Shown here piece by piece: positions 36,423 to 49,260 of a stretch of 64,000 nucleotides of DNA (position 1 is the stretch's first letter; every line of letters begins with the position of its first letter). The DNA comes from Marsupella aquatica. Taxonomy: Eukaryota; Marchantiophyta. The position numbers and the translations under genes were made by a program. The notes under the pieces are model-generated. The model was given only the letters and a program-made list of their open reading frames with translations, had not been told where the DNA came from and made no database searches. The DNA lies in NCBI GenBank assembly GCA_973895155.1, contig OZ316893.1, positions 26,970,001 through 27,034,000 on the forward strand. The letters are read 5' to 3'.

Positions 36423-39400
36423 ATGGAATCGTCCTGCGAATATTTGGCTCTCTTTTCTCTGACCTTCAATCAATCTTTCGTCTCCTGTGCAGGATGGGTA
36501 AGAGTAGTGGTGGCGAGCATTGGGAAAGTAAGCTTTCTTTTCCGCGCCTTGGAAGGAGTTGTATGAGAGAACCTTGTAACGCTTTTTTTTCTATCTGTAA
36601 TCTACTATAATAGTGATTGCGTCGCCCTATCTCTTATGTATATGGTCTGGAAGAGAAACCATCTTCTCTTTTTCTGGTTTAACTTCGTGATATTTTTAAA
36701 CCATTGGATTCTGTTCGAAACCCTCAGAAATTCGATCTGAACTATCTTCGTGATCTCAGGACCGACAGGAGACCCAAGACAGCCTGAAGAGGGAAGCTGC
36801 CTCTCCAGAGGTGATAAACGGCTGGCAGACAGATCTGGTACAGAGGATGAAGGTGGTAGGATTTGGTTCTCAAGATGGGAAAGATTTGCCACTCAATTTG
36901 ACGTTATCAGGGGGCAGTAACGATTCAGATGATATTTCACCTCGAAGAGCCTCACAAAGACTCTGGGAGACGGGAACTCTCGAGTCAAGGATACCCAACG
37001 GATTTTACTCTGTTGTTCCTGTGAGTTTTATGGCAATGCTATATACGCTCCTCACCTTGCTCTCGATTTTAGTAGTATTTCAGCCAGCTGGTCGCTGGGA
37101 ACGTTATTATCGTGGATTGGATACAGATATCTGTTTAAAGACGTATAAATTAGTTGACTACTGATGCCTTCCACCCAATTTCCTCGGTCTGTACAGAATA
37201 GAAACTCTAGAATCTGATCAAGTGAGCTTCAATTGCTGCCGTTGGGACTAGGCTGCTTGTTAAGGAGTTCTAATGTCGTACGGGTGTGGCCACGCTGTCG
37301 GGTCTCGATGGACTTTCCGGGTCTAAAATACTTAGCCATGGTCTAAGGTTGGAGATGGGTGGCCGAGAAACAATCATTAAATTTGGTAGATTATATGGTT
37401 TGAGAGTGCTTCTGTCATGAAGCCTGATGGTTCTAACTAATGGCGGGCGTAGACTAAGCCTTGCTGAAATTGCTACGTGGTCCTATCAGAAATAGTTCAA
37501 TAAATCTTCTTGTCCCCTTCTTGGAAATGTGTTAGAATTTGCTTCACCGGCAAACTGACGATACCTACTTGTGCAATTGTTGCAGAGTAAGAATCTGAAA
37601 GCTCGGTTTAAGACCATTCCAAGTTTTGATGAACTGAAAAGTTTGGGAGCAGAAAGTTTCACAGCAAATGTATTGGTGGTTGATGCAAACGAGGACAAAA
37701 TATTAGCCAGATTAAGGGAACTAGCGGTATCCTCTGTGAAGAATACTGAAACAAGTCCGCCAGTTATAATAAAGATGATAGCGGACATGGTGAGTTTTTA
37801 TCTCTGATATCCAGTTGCTACTTATATCTAGTGCCTTACTTTCTCTTCTTCTTGGGTCAATGCATATGAAGCTCATAAGTACTTGTATCAACTTTTCCTC
37901 GTGGAGAGTCCTCTGCTACGAAGACTGGAAGAAGACCCACGTTTTTGCTTTAGTATAATAATCGATGTTCTTTGGATACTTCTCCAAGTAATTTTCAATT
38001 TCAGGAAGTTTCCAACTATAGCTTTTCCTTCCTAGCAGCCGCTATTTTTCGCAAAAGTTGGATGTTTCCCTTATTGACAAGAGCTGAGCAACCAAACGGA
38101 TGTCTACCTTAAAAGTTTATACAACCAAGAAGATAGCTGTTCGGTCTGCTCATGTTAACTTAGACCTTATACACGACAGTGACTCGCTCTTTAGTGTATC
38201 TGTGAGAAGGCCTGAGACTAAATGTACGTTGCAATTAATCAAGAATTGGTCATTCTGGGAGGCAGGTTGCAGACTTCTATGGTGGTCCTTTATTTGAAGC
38301 AGGCGTTTTCAAGCACCCAGTGGATGAAACTCTTGCGACGTCGTCTCCTCAGCTTTTGGGCCACATTAAAGTTGGAATGTGCCGTCCGCGTGCTCTACTG
38401 TTCAAATTTCTGGGAGATGCCGTTGGGCTGCACAGCCGACTTCTGATGGTAAGGATGATTATCCACTTGTTCCTTCAAATTTTCGAAGCGTATGTATAGT
38501 CTGAGATGCAATATCTCGTAGGCTATTTGGGCGTTATTCTTGACGTAAATTGCGCAAAACCTCAGAGGCGCTCGAGCTCGCGAGTAACCAAGGCGAAGGA
38601 AGTAGTGATCTTCCCAGGTTAATAGACAAGGCGCATCTCATCAATCTATACAAGTAACATTGTGGAGATGGACTGTTTCGCAGTTGTTGTACAGTAAACA
38701 TTGCGATCGAATTCATGGTTTTCGTCTTTGTTGAACACAGGGTCTGCAATTGGAGGCAGTTTCAAGCAGCTCGCTTATTTGTGCCAATCCAAACAAGCAT
38801 CTTTCAAATATTGTGTGCTTGAATGATATGGAACTGCTCGTCGATGTCACACGGCATCCGGGTCATTTGAGACCATTTTCAAGAAAAGCTTTGATAATGT
38901 ATCATATCTCGGGAGCAGGCGACAGTGATTCTGCGGACTATGATTCGTGTGACTCGCCTTTAGAGCCAAACAGCCCACTCTTTGGCTATCCAGACAGACC
39001 GGACTCTGAGAGGTAATATAGTTAAAGCTTTTCGGCTTGTTCAAATTGTTCATGGCTCCTATAGATTGCAGATCAATGGAAGTATTATAATTCGACTCTG
39101 TTTCTGGTCTATCCTGTGCGTAAACTAAGTGGGGTAGACAAATGAGTGTTTTGATGATAGTGTCTCCAGCTTGGTGAAGGTAAATTTTTGGGGATTTGCG
39201 CCCTTTACCTCTTGATGCACTGTGGTCACTGGATAGCAACACATAGAAAAGAAAGGGATCCTTTGCGAACATGAGCCCAGTGTAACCGGTTAATTGTAGG
39301 GCTGCTCAGAAATGTTATTGATTGGTCCCAGCGAATTCCACCGTTAGTATTCTCGTCCTCTTGAGTATCACCTGCGGGCTCTAGTTCAGTCATAAGCTGC

Positions 39401-42400
39401 TTGGGTTGAAAGGCCCCACTACCATCATCAACAGTTAAATGCGCTGTACCTGCTGTGCTAATCACCTTCGGAGTTGTCTACGAACTAGTTAAAGCAGTGG
39501 CTACGACGTACATCCATGTAGACGAGCAGAATGGTTGCGCACCTGCTGCTATCAAAGGGAGTTTACATTTTTCCGGCGATCCTGAAAAGGATACGGAATA
39601 CATGGCTCTGGTTATTCGTTTTCAAAGATATCCTGGAAGAAAACTGAAGCGAGGGTTAGGCTTTTGGTGTAGGTGGTCGTGAAACGCTTAGGTTTTAACA
39701 CTCTTTTCGCTTAATTGGTTTAGTTTAGTGCATATGTCAGAATCCGGGAAATAGCATATGTTGATCCATCAATCGTTGTCGTAAGAATTCTTGTGTAGAA
39801 ATTCTGCTCTCGCGAATGAAATCCCCTGTGGTGTGGCGATTTAAACAGTAGAAAATGAGTTAGTCGTATGTCCCAAAGTCCCTTGAACGACCTGTACCAG
39901 CAGGCTATCGGCATTTAGTTCAGATCTTCATCTGATCTCAAAGGTCGTTCAACCACACGTACAACAAACACAGCCAAGAAAATCAAATAGGCCAGAAAGT
40001 AAGCGAACAAACGCAGACTCACATTTCCCAAACTCTCCTTTCATGCACAACTAAAGTACATAGCACAGATAGCTCTCTATCGCCAAAACTTGATGACAAG
40101 TTCCCATTTGGCAAAATGGTACATCCCTGCATACTATGTTTCAGTTGATGTTCTTTTTGTATTGTGATTCTGTAAATTGTCTTGGCTGCACGTTGGTGTC
40201 TCCCGGAATGGTCTTTTTGGTTGTCCTAACCAATTTTTTAATGACCAACGTGCAGTCTGGATCACGAATTTTTGGACAGTCCTGGCAGACCACTTCAGAG
40301 AAGGCAACCTTCTCCTGTCACTGCAACTCCTATCCACACTGTGATCTTACGACTGCCTGTTGGTCAAGAGGGGAAACTGAGGTGAACTCCGGCTTTCTGG
40401 TCTTTTCTGAGTACATTTAGATGCAAACCACTGTTTGGCGTTGGCAGTGTTTGATTACTCTCATTGCTCGTACTGTATTACTGAGCATTGTAGGTGTTTA
40501 CATGAAAGAAGAGTCAGCTTCTCTATAACAGAGGACTGGTGCAGTTTGATCGTTTGAGTCTGGGGATCATTTGTCCTCTGACTCGGAACCAATTTGTGCA
40601 GCTGCCTTGCCATGCTTATGTTCTGTGCATCTGATGAGGTTCCAGGTGGAAGTGTCCCGCGTCTTGGAAGTGTAATGCTTTCTGTTCATCTTATGTATAG
40701 TTCCCCCTCCAATTTTTAGGAGAGAAAACTCAGGCTTCCGAATGCGCTCGCTAAGGGAGTCGACATTTCACTTTGGTCTTCCCGAATCTCATGTCATTTC
40801 TCAACTAATTTGTTTGCAGTCCGTCTCGAAGTGAGCCAGACCTAGCCAATCCATACCGTAGACGCAGTCGAAGGAAGGCCATGACAAATGAGCGTGCAGC
40901 TGCCTTCAGGTGGGTTTATTCCTGGTGATGGAGGCTCACTTGATGCCGGGGAAGCTCTTTCTTTACTAGAAGATACCTTATGAGTCTCAAGCGCTTGCAA
41001 GGTAACTGGGCAATTTCTGGTGGGCACTGTTACAAGTGGACCCATTTACAAGCAAGGGGCAACTGTGAAATTGTAAGACGAGGGTGAACTGAAGCCAATG
41101 CTATGGCAGCATTCCTCACTTTCATTTGAACATGTCAGTCATCGCAGGACCAGGCTTAAGCTTGGTTGTGGTCGGTAGGGGGCAGCATCAAAGTTGAAGC
41201 ACCCATGCTTGAACTTTGGTGTAATGGAAATTTTTAGGGAGTGGATTTCTTTATTAGATACTCCCGCTTTTCCGAGAGGTTAATTTGATTTGTGTTCTCA
41301 TTGGAGACATTTTCTGTTGTCTACTCGCTTCTATTCCGAGGCAGGTTTATTCTGATCCAAACTATAACGGTTGCAGGGGAATAATCTCTTTTTGGTGGTC
41401 TGTGTTGTAAACAGCCCTGAACGTCCAGTTGGATTCCAGCAGCCGATAAGGAGGTCCAACACAGAGGGGGTTCGCAGTTTTCCTTCAAGGTACGTCTGTT
41501 TCTCATAATGATCTCCAAATGCTGGATAGGGTCCTTCTGATCAGCACCCTAGCCCAGGACGATGTATGATGAGAAATCATAAAATGTTGGACGGGGTTCG
41601 TTGTTCGATCTCTGGGATTCCATACCGATGAATATGTTTCGTTCCAACCTGGCCACGCGAGTCAAGGACCTCAGTATGCATTCTTGGGGCTGCGTTCGTG
41701 TGTCGCTGTTTGCTTGGGCTTCGAAGGATAAATTCTTTGCTTCGAGCGTGAGTCACATTACAAGGCGGAAACTCTTCCTGTACACAAGGTGAAAGAATCT
41801 TTGATCACTTACTGGAATTTCTCTTGACCATGCAGCCCAGAGCATCCGCAAGCTCGATTGAAGCCAATTTGGCGTGTTGGGTCAGAAGAAGGAAGCATTT
41901 CTAGGTATGGTGCATACGTATCGCAAGTCACTAGGTGTAGCTTTTGCTCTTAATCAAGGAAGCATTTATTGTGCAGCCAATGGTCGGATTGGAAATAACG
42001 TCTCCTCAAGGATGTATATGCTAAGTTTTGCGTGGATTATGTCAAGGTCAATTGCTTCTCTTGTAGCCTTCTTTTCCAAATAACTTAGATCCTCCTCAAA
42101 TATATGAACAATATGCGTAAATTTTCATTGAACCTGTTGCAAAATTATTTTTTAGCTGATTGGGCAATCTTTACATGTTTATTTTTACTACATTCCTGGT
42201 GTAGGATGTGTACATCCTTTAAAACGCTTCAGTATAGCGATTCATGGTTGAGCTGGGTTCGAGACAGCAGGTTTTTTCGTCCTATTTCTGGAGGTATGGA
42301 CTGAGTTGTGTTCAATATTTGTGCAGCAGTCCTGAACATCCTACTTTCAGGGTTCGAGCACCTTCCATGCTTGGCGGGGGTAGGCGACAAGGAGGAGACG

Positions 42401-45400
42401 AAGCTGACTGCAATGGTGTATCAAGGTATGAAGGTTCATCTCTCCGTCTTCCAAAAGTAAGTTTTCAACAGGTGATTTTGTCGCAGATAAGGCCACAAAA
42501 TTGAACGAGAACTTTGAAATCTGATCTTACCTCCAGTTTTCAATGAAGTCTCTGTTGAGTAGGGCATTAGTTAGCGCAATCAAGTAGGATTCCATACTTT
42601 GGCAGCAGTACACTTGTGGGGTTTCAAGTTTTGATCCTGATCGCCTACCTCTGAATTGCAGCCCCGAGCAATCACCTCAACACCTGTCGACGGTGGAAAA
42701 GAGTTCCCCAATGTTTAGAAGGCGGTCAGTTGCTGAAACTTTTTACAACCTAAGAGAGAAAGGAATGTGTCAGATGGTGCATCTCATGCTAGTTGTGTAG
42801 GATTGTGAGAAATTTGGTGTCCAAAGGAAATTAATTATTCTCGACTTCCTTTCATTCGACGGATCCGAATTAATTTGAACCCTCTCTGTGCCAGCTGTTG
42901 TGCTGAGAGCACGTCTATACCTTGGAATATTAACGGGGGCAAGTATAGAAAATATTCATCATTTGATTTACGCGAACATCTGCACATGGGCACATTCTCT
43001 AGCAACCAACAAAACTAACTTTTCAGCCTGAAAACCTTCTAATCGTCCAGTATGACATCTCGAATGAATTCCTGCCTGCCTTGATATGGCCTTCATTTAT
43101 CCAGTTAGGCTTGCAGACGATACGAGACAGTTTGAAGCACCTATTTTTAAAACCCTTGTTAATGCTAGCTGCATACATCTGCAAACCTGAATATATCTTT
43201 GTCTTGGAAAGTTCCATTGACTGGATCAAGTACGCGTTCGAATCTTCGGTATAACGATTTTTTTGCAGGCATTCCGTTGACGGTGAGAGGATTTGTCGGT
43301 GGTTCTTTTCACGGGCTGAATTACTTGAATGAACGGGGAAAGGAAGCGAAAAGTCCTCATTGTTGCTGCTGTTGATCTGCAATTATGTACACAGTTATGG
43401 ATAATCAGTTCTGTTCTCCATTGTTTGGTCTACTGCAGACGAGAACGTTCTTTGTCCGTTGACGTACAGAGAGATGGTCTTAACGTCGACTATTTCCGAA
43501 CTGGAGGTGAATCTGAGTTTCCCAGGTGAACAGATCTTTCTCCATTTAGCCTCTGGATCCTCTGTCCAGTTTTCCTTGGTGTAGAATTTGCGGTGTTTAA
43601 TGCTGGCGAAGTTAAAAATTGAAGGAAAATGCGGACAGAAAATGTTTCTTTGATAGAAATCCTGCGCTACATTATACCGAAGCTCGCCTGGTCTTTCTTA
43701 CTTAGTTCTTTACAATCCAGATGTGAAATATCTTTTCGCTGTAATGTAGTTGCTCAGTTCTTGTACAAGTGCCATTGCAATAATTGTTTTTCTTCTTAAA
43801 GAGAACTAAATAGCAAATTTTTGATGGCTATGTAACCACTCTAGAACCCTCGTACGTAAAATATGCCTTCCTCTGACACGGCAGTGGTCAACATATTCAA
43901 TGTATGGCTCTGTATTCAGGGTCAACTCCTCCCCAGATATTCGCAAATCACGAAAAAAAAGTGGTGCTCCTGAGGTTGGTGACGATGTTGTAAGGTGTGT
44001 GTCAATAGATTTAGCCTCTTACTGTCGCAATAGTTTGCATAAGGTCGGTTTCAAGACCTGTGATGACACGCAAAGCGAAAATAGGAATAGAGCGTTGCCA
44101 GTAGTCCTAGGAATCCTTTTTTGCTTCTCAAATATTATGTATACTATGGAACTTGATCCTGTTAGGCTTGAAGAAGACTTCTCATGTTGACAGCAAGTGA
44201 CAAGTTAGTATTTCGATGGTGTAGGGCTGTCCGAGCCATGAATGAAGCCATCAAGCTGGAACGACTCAAAGTATCGTCAGAGAAGCAAAGTAAGGATGCT
44301 TTCCAACAGCGCCATTCTAAAGCATCATCGGAAATGCAAAGGAAGGACAGTTTTGAACAGGGTCAATCCAAAACATCATCAGAGCTGCGTTCTAAGGATG
44401 CCGCCAAAGAGGACCAATTGAAACCATCACGGGCGCAACGCACTAAGGATGACAGTGAACAGGATCAGTCCAAAGTATCTCCAGAGCAAGCGTCTAAGGA
44501 TGCACTTGAACTGGATCGATGCAAAGGATCAATGGAGCAAAGGGCCAAGGATATTGGTGAGCCTATCGCCGGAGAGCAAAACAGAGCTACGCAGGTATTT
44601 GATTACTTTGAAGCCTAAGATATTTATGTCCGAGCTAAAGACTCGGTAGATACTCAGATTTTTGGAATAGACATGCTTGTTGATCGCTTGAGAAGGAGCA
44701 AGATCATCTCTATTAGTTACATTAATGGCTTAGTTGTCTAATATGTTTTTATTCAAGGTACAGCTGTGAAGATATCCTGCTAGGCTCCGCTTTTTCATAA
44801 AGAAGGGCCGTTAAGATCTGCAACACCTCATGAGACTATGGTTCACTTGCATTAGAATGACCTGGAAATATGATATGTTTTTGGTGTAAATGTTGTCCTT
44901 GGGTGCCAGGGACCACTTCCATGGGATCGTATCCACGAACGCAGCAAGAATGCTGTCACGACCTCATTTCAACATGATCGAGTATCGAATTGTGAAGAAT
45001 CAGTTATTCGTTCCAACGATGGAAATGAGGGAACTACACTTGAAAGAAGTAGCGATTGTAAAACATTGTCTGGAGTTGGGAGTTCTTCATCAGAGAATGC
45101 CTCAACGACGGATACTTCTAGTCAGGCCTTAATTTTGAAGCCTCCTTCCTGGCTTCAGTCTCCTCTGATGCCATTCTCAGAATGGAACATCAATTTTGAG
45201 GAACTGCGAATCGGTGTTCGAGTTGGAATTGGTGAGCAAGGACCATTTTGTTCCAGCTATTTTCTTGTTAAAGTCGGAACTATTGCTCAGATACTTCTGG
45301 CCTAACTCTCTCTTGGTCAAAGTCCCTGACCTCAGAAAAAGGCCTCGACTTGGTCTTCAAGAGAGCCTTTGCACTTGTGAAGAAATACTTATGGGTATGG

Positions 45401-47412
45401 GATAGTTATTGATTATCCAGAACTTCGGTAGGTTTCAAGGATTCTTAATGCAGCGTGATTTAAGCATGTGATACGTTTTCATACAAGCAGGCTCTTTCGG
45501 GGAGGTCTTTCGCGGCGTATGGAGGGGCACTGAAGTAGCAATCAAAGTTATGCTCGAGCAGGACTTTATTGAGGAGAACACTGCAGATTTTTGCACGGAA
45601 ATCGCTCTACTAAGGTTTGGAAATCTCTCATCTCCTGGTCATCATTTCACTTGTGTACATCATCCTATGATGTTATAACATTCATTGGTGGAAGTCCTAT
45701 TGTTTATACTCTTCCTTAAGTATCTATGTTGTGCCCGTGAAGTTGGGTTGGAAATGTTGCAATGATGCCATCTACTGATCACGAGCTCTCTGTGTGAATG
45801 CCGTGTCTGCAGCCGGTTGCGCCATCCAAATGGTATGTTTTGGTCTTCATCTCCTCGATTTTTTCTCTGCTGGACAGAAATTTTCTGCAATGTCTGAGTA
45901 CTTCTGGTAATTGGTCAATATGTCTGCAAACGCGGCCAAGTAAGTGAATGAATAGCGTGAAAGTCCATGCGGACCAAAATGGACGAACGGTGTAAAACAA
46001 CTCCAAGAGTCAAAAGTGACCCAGTAGACGCGGTGGACAACAATTACAGAAGTCTAACTAGATCGTAGATCCAAGGACCTGATCTCCACTCGTGTCCAGT
46101 GAACTGACCAACCAATTTCGTATCTAAGAGACTAATGTTAAAGATTCTTCTGACAGGCCACTCTGGACTTTTGTGAATCTCTCGATACTCGTGATCTTGA
46201 ACAGCAAATTTGGCATACTGAATGTCAGAATACTTCGTCACGGATATTGATAGTTGTTCTTCGTCACACTGTTGCAGTCATTTTGTTCATGGGAGCTTGC
46301 ACAACTCCACCGCATCTGTCTATGGTCACGGAATATATGCACATGGGTTCTCTCTATTCTCTTGTTCATACAACTGGCCAGGGCAAGAAGCTAAGCTGGC
46401 GGCGCAGGCTCAAGATGCTCAGAGACATTTGCAGGTGCAAATAGGCATTTTATCAATGTGAATCTAAGTGTAGGGTATACCATTGTTTTACTGCAGAATC
46501 CTCTCGGCTTATAGATTCATGGATCAGATGATATATTGAGGAATCTGATGTTAAGGTGACTGCATTTGGTCTAGTAACTTATCGAGCCCTCGCTTTTATT
46601 CTGAAGAATCCAGCTACTGTCAGTTGAGGTTTTCTGAGAGAATTCTTGCCTGCAGGGGAATGATGTCCGTGCAGCGAATGAACATTGTCCATTGTGATCT
46701 CAAGAGTGCCAACTGCCTAGTTGACAAGCACTGGTCTGTTAAGATCTCTGACTTTGGCCTGTCCCGCCTTGCTTCTGGAGCACATGTGCCAGAGAGCACT
46801 GCCGCTGGTACCCCAGAGTGGATGGCACCAGAGTTGCTACGAAATGATCCCGTTACAGATAAATGTGACATTTTCAGTCTTGGTGTAATAATGTGGGAGC
46901 TGTGTACATTAAAGAGGCCCTGGGAAGGTGTCAAGCCCATGGAAGTAAAGCTCAAGAAACTCAAAACTACCGCATTTTCAGCTCTCAATTGTTTGTGACC
47001 CGATAAGTCTAGAATCCTGATGTTTTGTATGTGGTAACTAACTTGATTTCATAATTGGTATCGTTAATGCAGGTGGTGATTGCTGTTGCTCATAAACAAG
47101 CAAGGCTCGAGATACCAGAGGGTCTACTGGGCAAGTTGATAGCCGGTAAGTACACCGCTATCTGGCTTCTTAGGATTTGCAATCTGTAATACTCTCCCGT
47201 TAGCAGTGTCTTGTTAGGAGTACAGTCCGTGATGCTCGTTTGTCAGCAGTAATCCGGTTAGGATTAGACTCCGATGCTCTTCCGTGACGATTCTGATGAA
47301 GGCAGACTTTCCCTCGTGATATGCAGATTGCTGGGTTGAAAACCCTGCATCTCGACCAACTTACGAAGAAATTCTTACCCGTTTGCATGAATGCGAATTC
47401 CTACAAACGTAA
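36423..47412 (+). CDS. Raf-like MAPKKK with EDR1 domain
   Basis: Twenty exons join without a frame break (996 aa): 36423-36497, 36760-37020, 37586-37789, 38266-38448, 38741-39012, 40820-40909, 41415-41489, 41836-41904, 42330-42425, 42662-42724, 43439-43525, 43920-43994, 44225-44594, 44910-45231, 45491-45614, 45813-45832, 46278-46434, 46656-46944, 47073-47145, 47327-47412. Residues about 90-330 form the EDR1 domain (SQRLWETGTLESRIPNGFYS; GHIKVGMCRPRALLFKFLGD). Residues 332-517 are a Ser/Pro/Arg linker, 531-632 a 17-residue repeat, and 735-990 a kinase with GIGSFGEV, K766, D880-F-G and GTPEWMAPE. It resembles Arabidopsis At3g58640-type B-group Rafs, cytosolic signalling kinases. HRD is HCD (C861). 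Exon 1 is the weakest call: it fits in phase, but an ATG at 36494 or a farther upstream exon is possible. One extra linker exon could be missed between 39012 and 40820. Confidence 0.88.
44265..44570 (+). repeat. 51-bp coding minisatellite (17 aa, six copies)
   Basis: Inside the 44225-44594 exon, six consecutive 17-codon units follow the pattern x-K-x-S-x-x-x-x-x-K-D-x-x-x-x-x-x (examples: LKVSSEKQSKDAFQQRH, SKTSSELRSKDAAKEDQ, SKVSPEQASKDALELDR). The KD pair and the K at position 2 are kept in all six. The period is a multiple of three, so copy changes stay in frame. It probably forms a charged, disordered or helical linker before the kinase domain. Confidence 0.9.
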
Positions 47413-48440
47413 TGTAACTGGACCTTGGGAACAAACCTCATATCCATTTACAGGCTGTGGTCCAGCTCCGCACCAGAGGATTTTTGTTCGAAAATGTGTA
47501 ATCTTTACCTCACCATGTCTACATCTCTGCAGAGGATGGAGAGTGCTATTTGTAGTGTACTATAGAATTAGTTTTACTTGGTAAAGCTCATAGTTTTAAC
47601 TTCATGGTTGGTATGGTTAATGAGTACCATATCTCCATATGGAGCATTCATGCGAGGACAGCTGACTTGAATAGAAACGAATTGGTGTGTACCACTTTCT
47701 CGTCCATGACTGCTGAAAGATGGACTGTACAGTTCAAATTGGTGAGCACTAGAAGAGCGAACGCCGCAGCACTAACGTGCATGTCAGTTTCCTGGTGTTA
47801 AAGGCACTGTCTAGGTTAGCCTGGACCTGCCATAACGTCTAAAGTCAGGTTTGTGAACTACACTCCCCCATCCTGTAGACGTGGATCAAACCGATCTAGG
47901 CAGCGTTACCCCTGTACATTGATGAGGATCTTAGCGAGGGATTTGCAAAGTTTTGACTCCGGTCAACCATGTACAATGTAATTCTATTGAAGCGTCGAGC
48001 TCATGAAGTCACTTTTATTACACGTGACAGTGCGTTTAGTTTGGTGCCATTGTCAAGTGTGGCAGCATCGTTGTGATGAAATGTACGGGTAAATAGTACT
48101 TGAATTCGAAGGCGCAGGTTACTGGCTTCTTCGGGTTAAATGTCCTGTAATTCCTACTGGATGTAAGCACCCGTCGGACTAAGTATTCTGTCACTCGAAT
48201 GTTTCACCTGATTTGGCTTGTGGAAGGCTTTAGGCTCGTTACTAATTGTTCGGAGCACTAGAAGAACGGTATTGGTTAGCTGGGAAGAAGGATGTATCGC
48301 ACAGGCGATTGAAGTCGTATGGAAGGTGTATTTACAGTAGAGCATCATATTCTTCCAAGGTAACCAAATACTGTTCCATACTATTTTCTTTGTGAGCAAA
48401 GATGCAAGCTGGTGAGCAGTGGAGGCAGCTTGTTCGGTAT
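47413..48440. other. 3' flank of kinase gene and spacer
   Basis: The 3' untranslated region starts at 47413; its end is not resolved. No further gene is recognised up to the tandem array. Confidence 0.4.
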
Positions 48441-48645
48441 TTTGGGCTTAAACTGCCACTAGCCATATAAGAGAGGGAAGTGTCCAATACTTCTCCCTTG
48501 TTCACTTTTCTTTGGGCTGCCACTAGCCATATAAGAGAGGGAAGTGTCCAATACTTCTCCCTTGTTCACTTTTCTTTGGGCTTAAACTGCCACTAGCCAT
48601 ATAAGAGAGGGAAGTGTCCAATACTTCTCCCTTTGTTCACTTTTC
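48441..48645 (+). repeat. About 70-bp tandem repeat, three copies
   Basis: Copies at 48441-48510, 48511-48574 and 48575-48645 (TTTGGGCTTAAACTGCCACT...GTTCACTTTTC). The middle copy lacks six bases; otherwise they are almost identical. Confidence 0.95.
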
Positions 48646-48679
48646 TTTCATTCTTCTCTCCCGATCTATATTGTTCCAC

Positions 48680-49260
48680 AAATTATACTATTTTATGGTG
48701 TAGCCAGGTTTTTGTCATGGCTAGTGGTGGTTTAGTGGATATGGGTAGGGACTGAGTAGTTTCCACAAATTCAAGAAATTATACTATTTTATGGTGTAAC
48801 CAGGTTTTTGTCATGGCTGGTGGTGGTTTAATGGATATGGGTCGGGAGTGAGTAGTGAAGGACGCATCTGCTCTGGGAGCACCCAAGTTCTTTGGTAGTC
48901 TTCCCGTCTTCTCCCTCAAGGTCATTTAGTTGCATCCCGAATTGCAAGTGAGCAGTGAAGGCCTCATCTACTCTGGGAGCACCCAAGTTTCTTTGGTAGT
49001 CTTCTCCCTCTTCTCCCTCTTCTCCCTCAAGGTGATTTAGTTGCATCCGGTAGTTGCACATCAAAAATCAATACCGCTCGTGATCTAAAGAGAGTAATTG
49101 GGTTTATCACGGTACTATGGAGTGACATAGTACAATGTATATTGTCATGCTTTGGATAAGTGTTGAGAATAACAGTGGGTGATCTAAACAGAGTAATTGG
49201 GTTTATTGTAGTACCATGAAGTGACATAGTACAGTGTCTATTGTCATATTTTGATGCGCA
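48680..49260 (+). repeat. Three successive pairwise duplications; family shared with 60740-61040
   Basis: Three different units are each present twice. They are an AAATTATACTATTTTATGGT unit (about 48675 and 48776), a TCTGGGAGCACCCAAGTT unit with CTTCTCCCT runs (48870 and 48975), and a GTAATTGGGTTTAT plus GTGACATAGTACA unit (49090 and 49190). The last unit has relatives at 60740-61040. Non-coding. Confidence 0.8.

Noticed and set aside
43023-43382. 119-aa minus-strand open frame
   Set aside because: Falls in an intron of the Raf-like gene on the opposite strand, with no recognisable motif.
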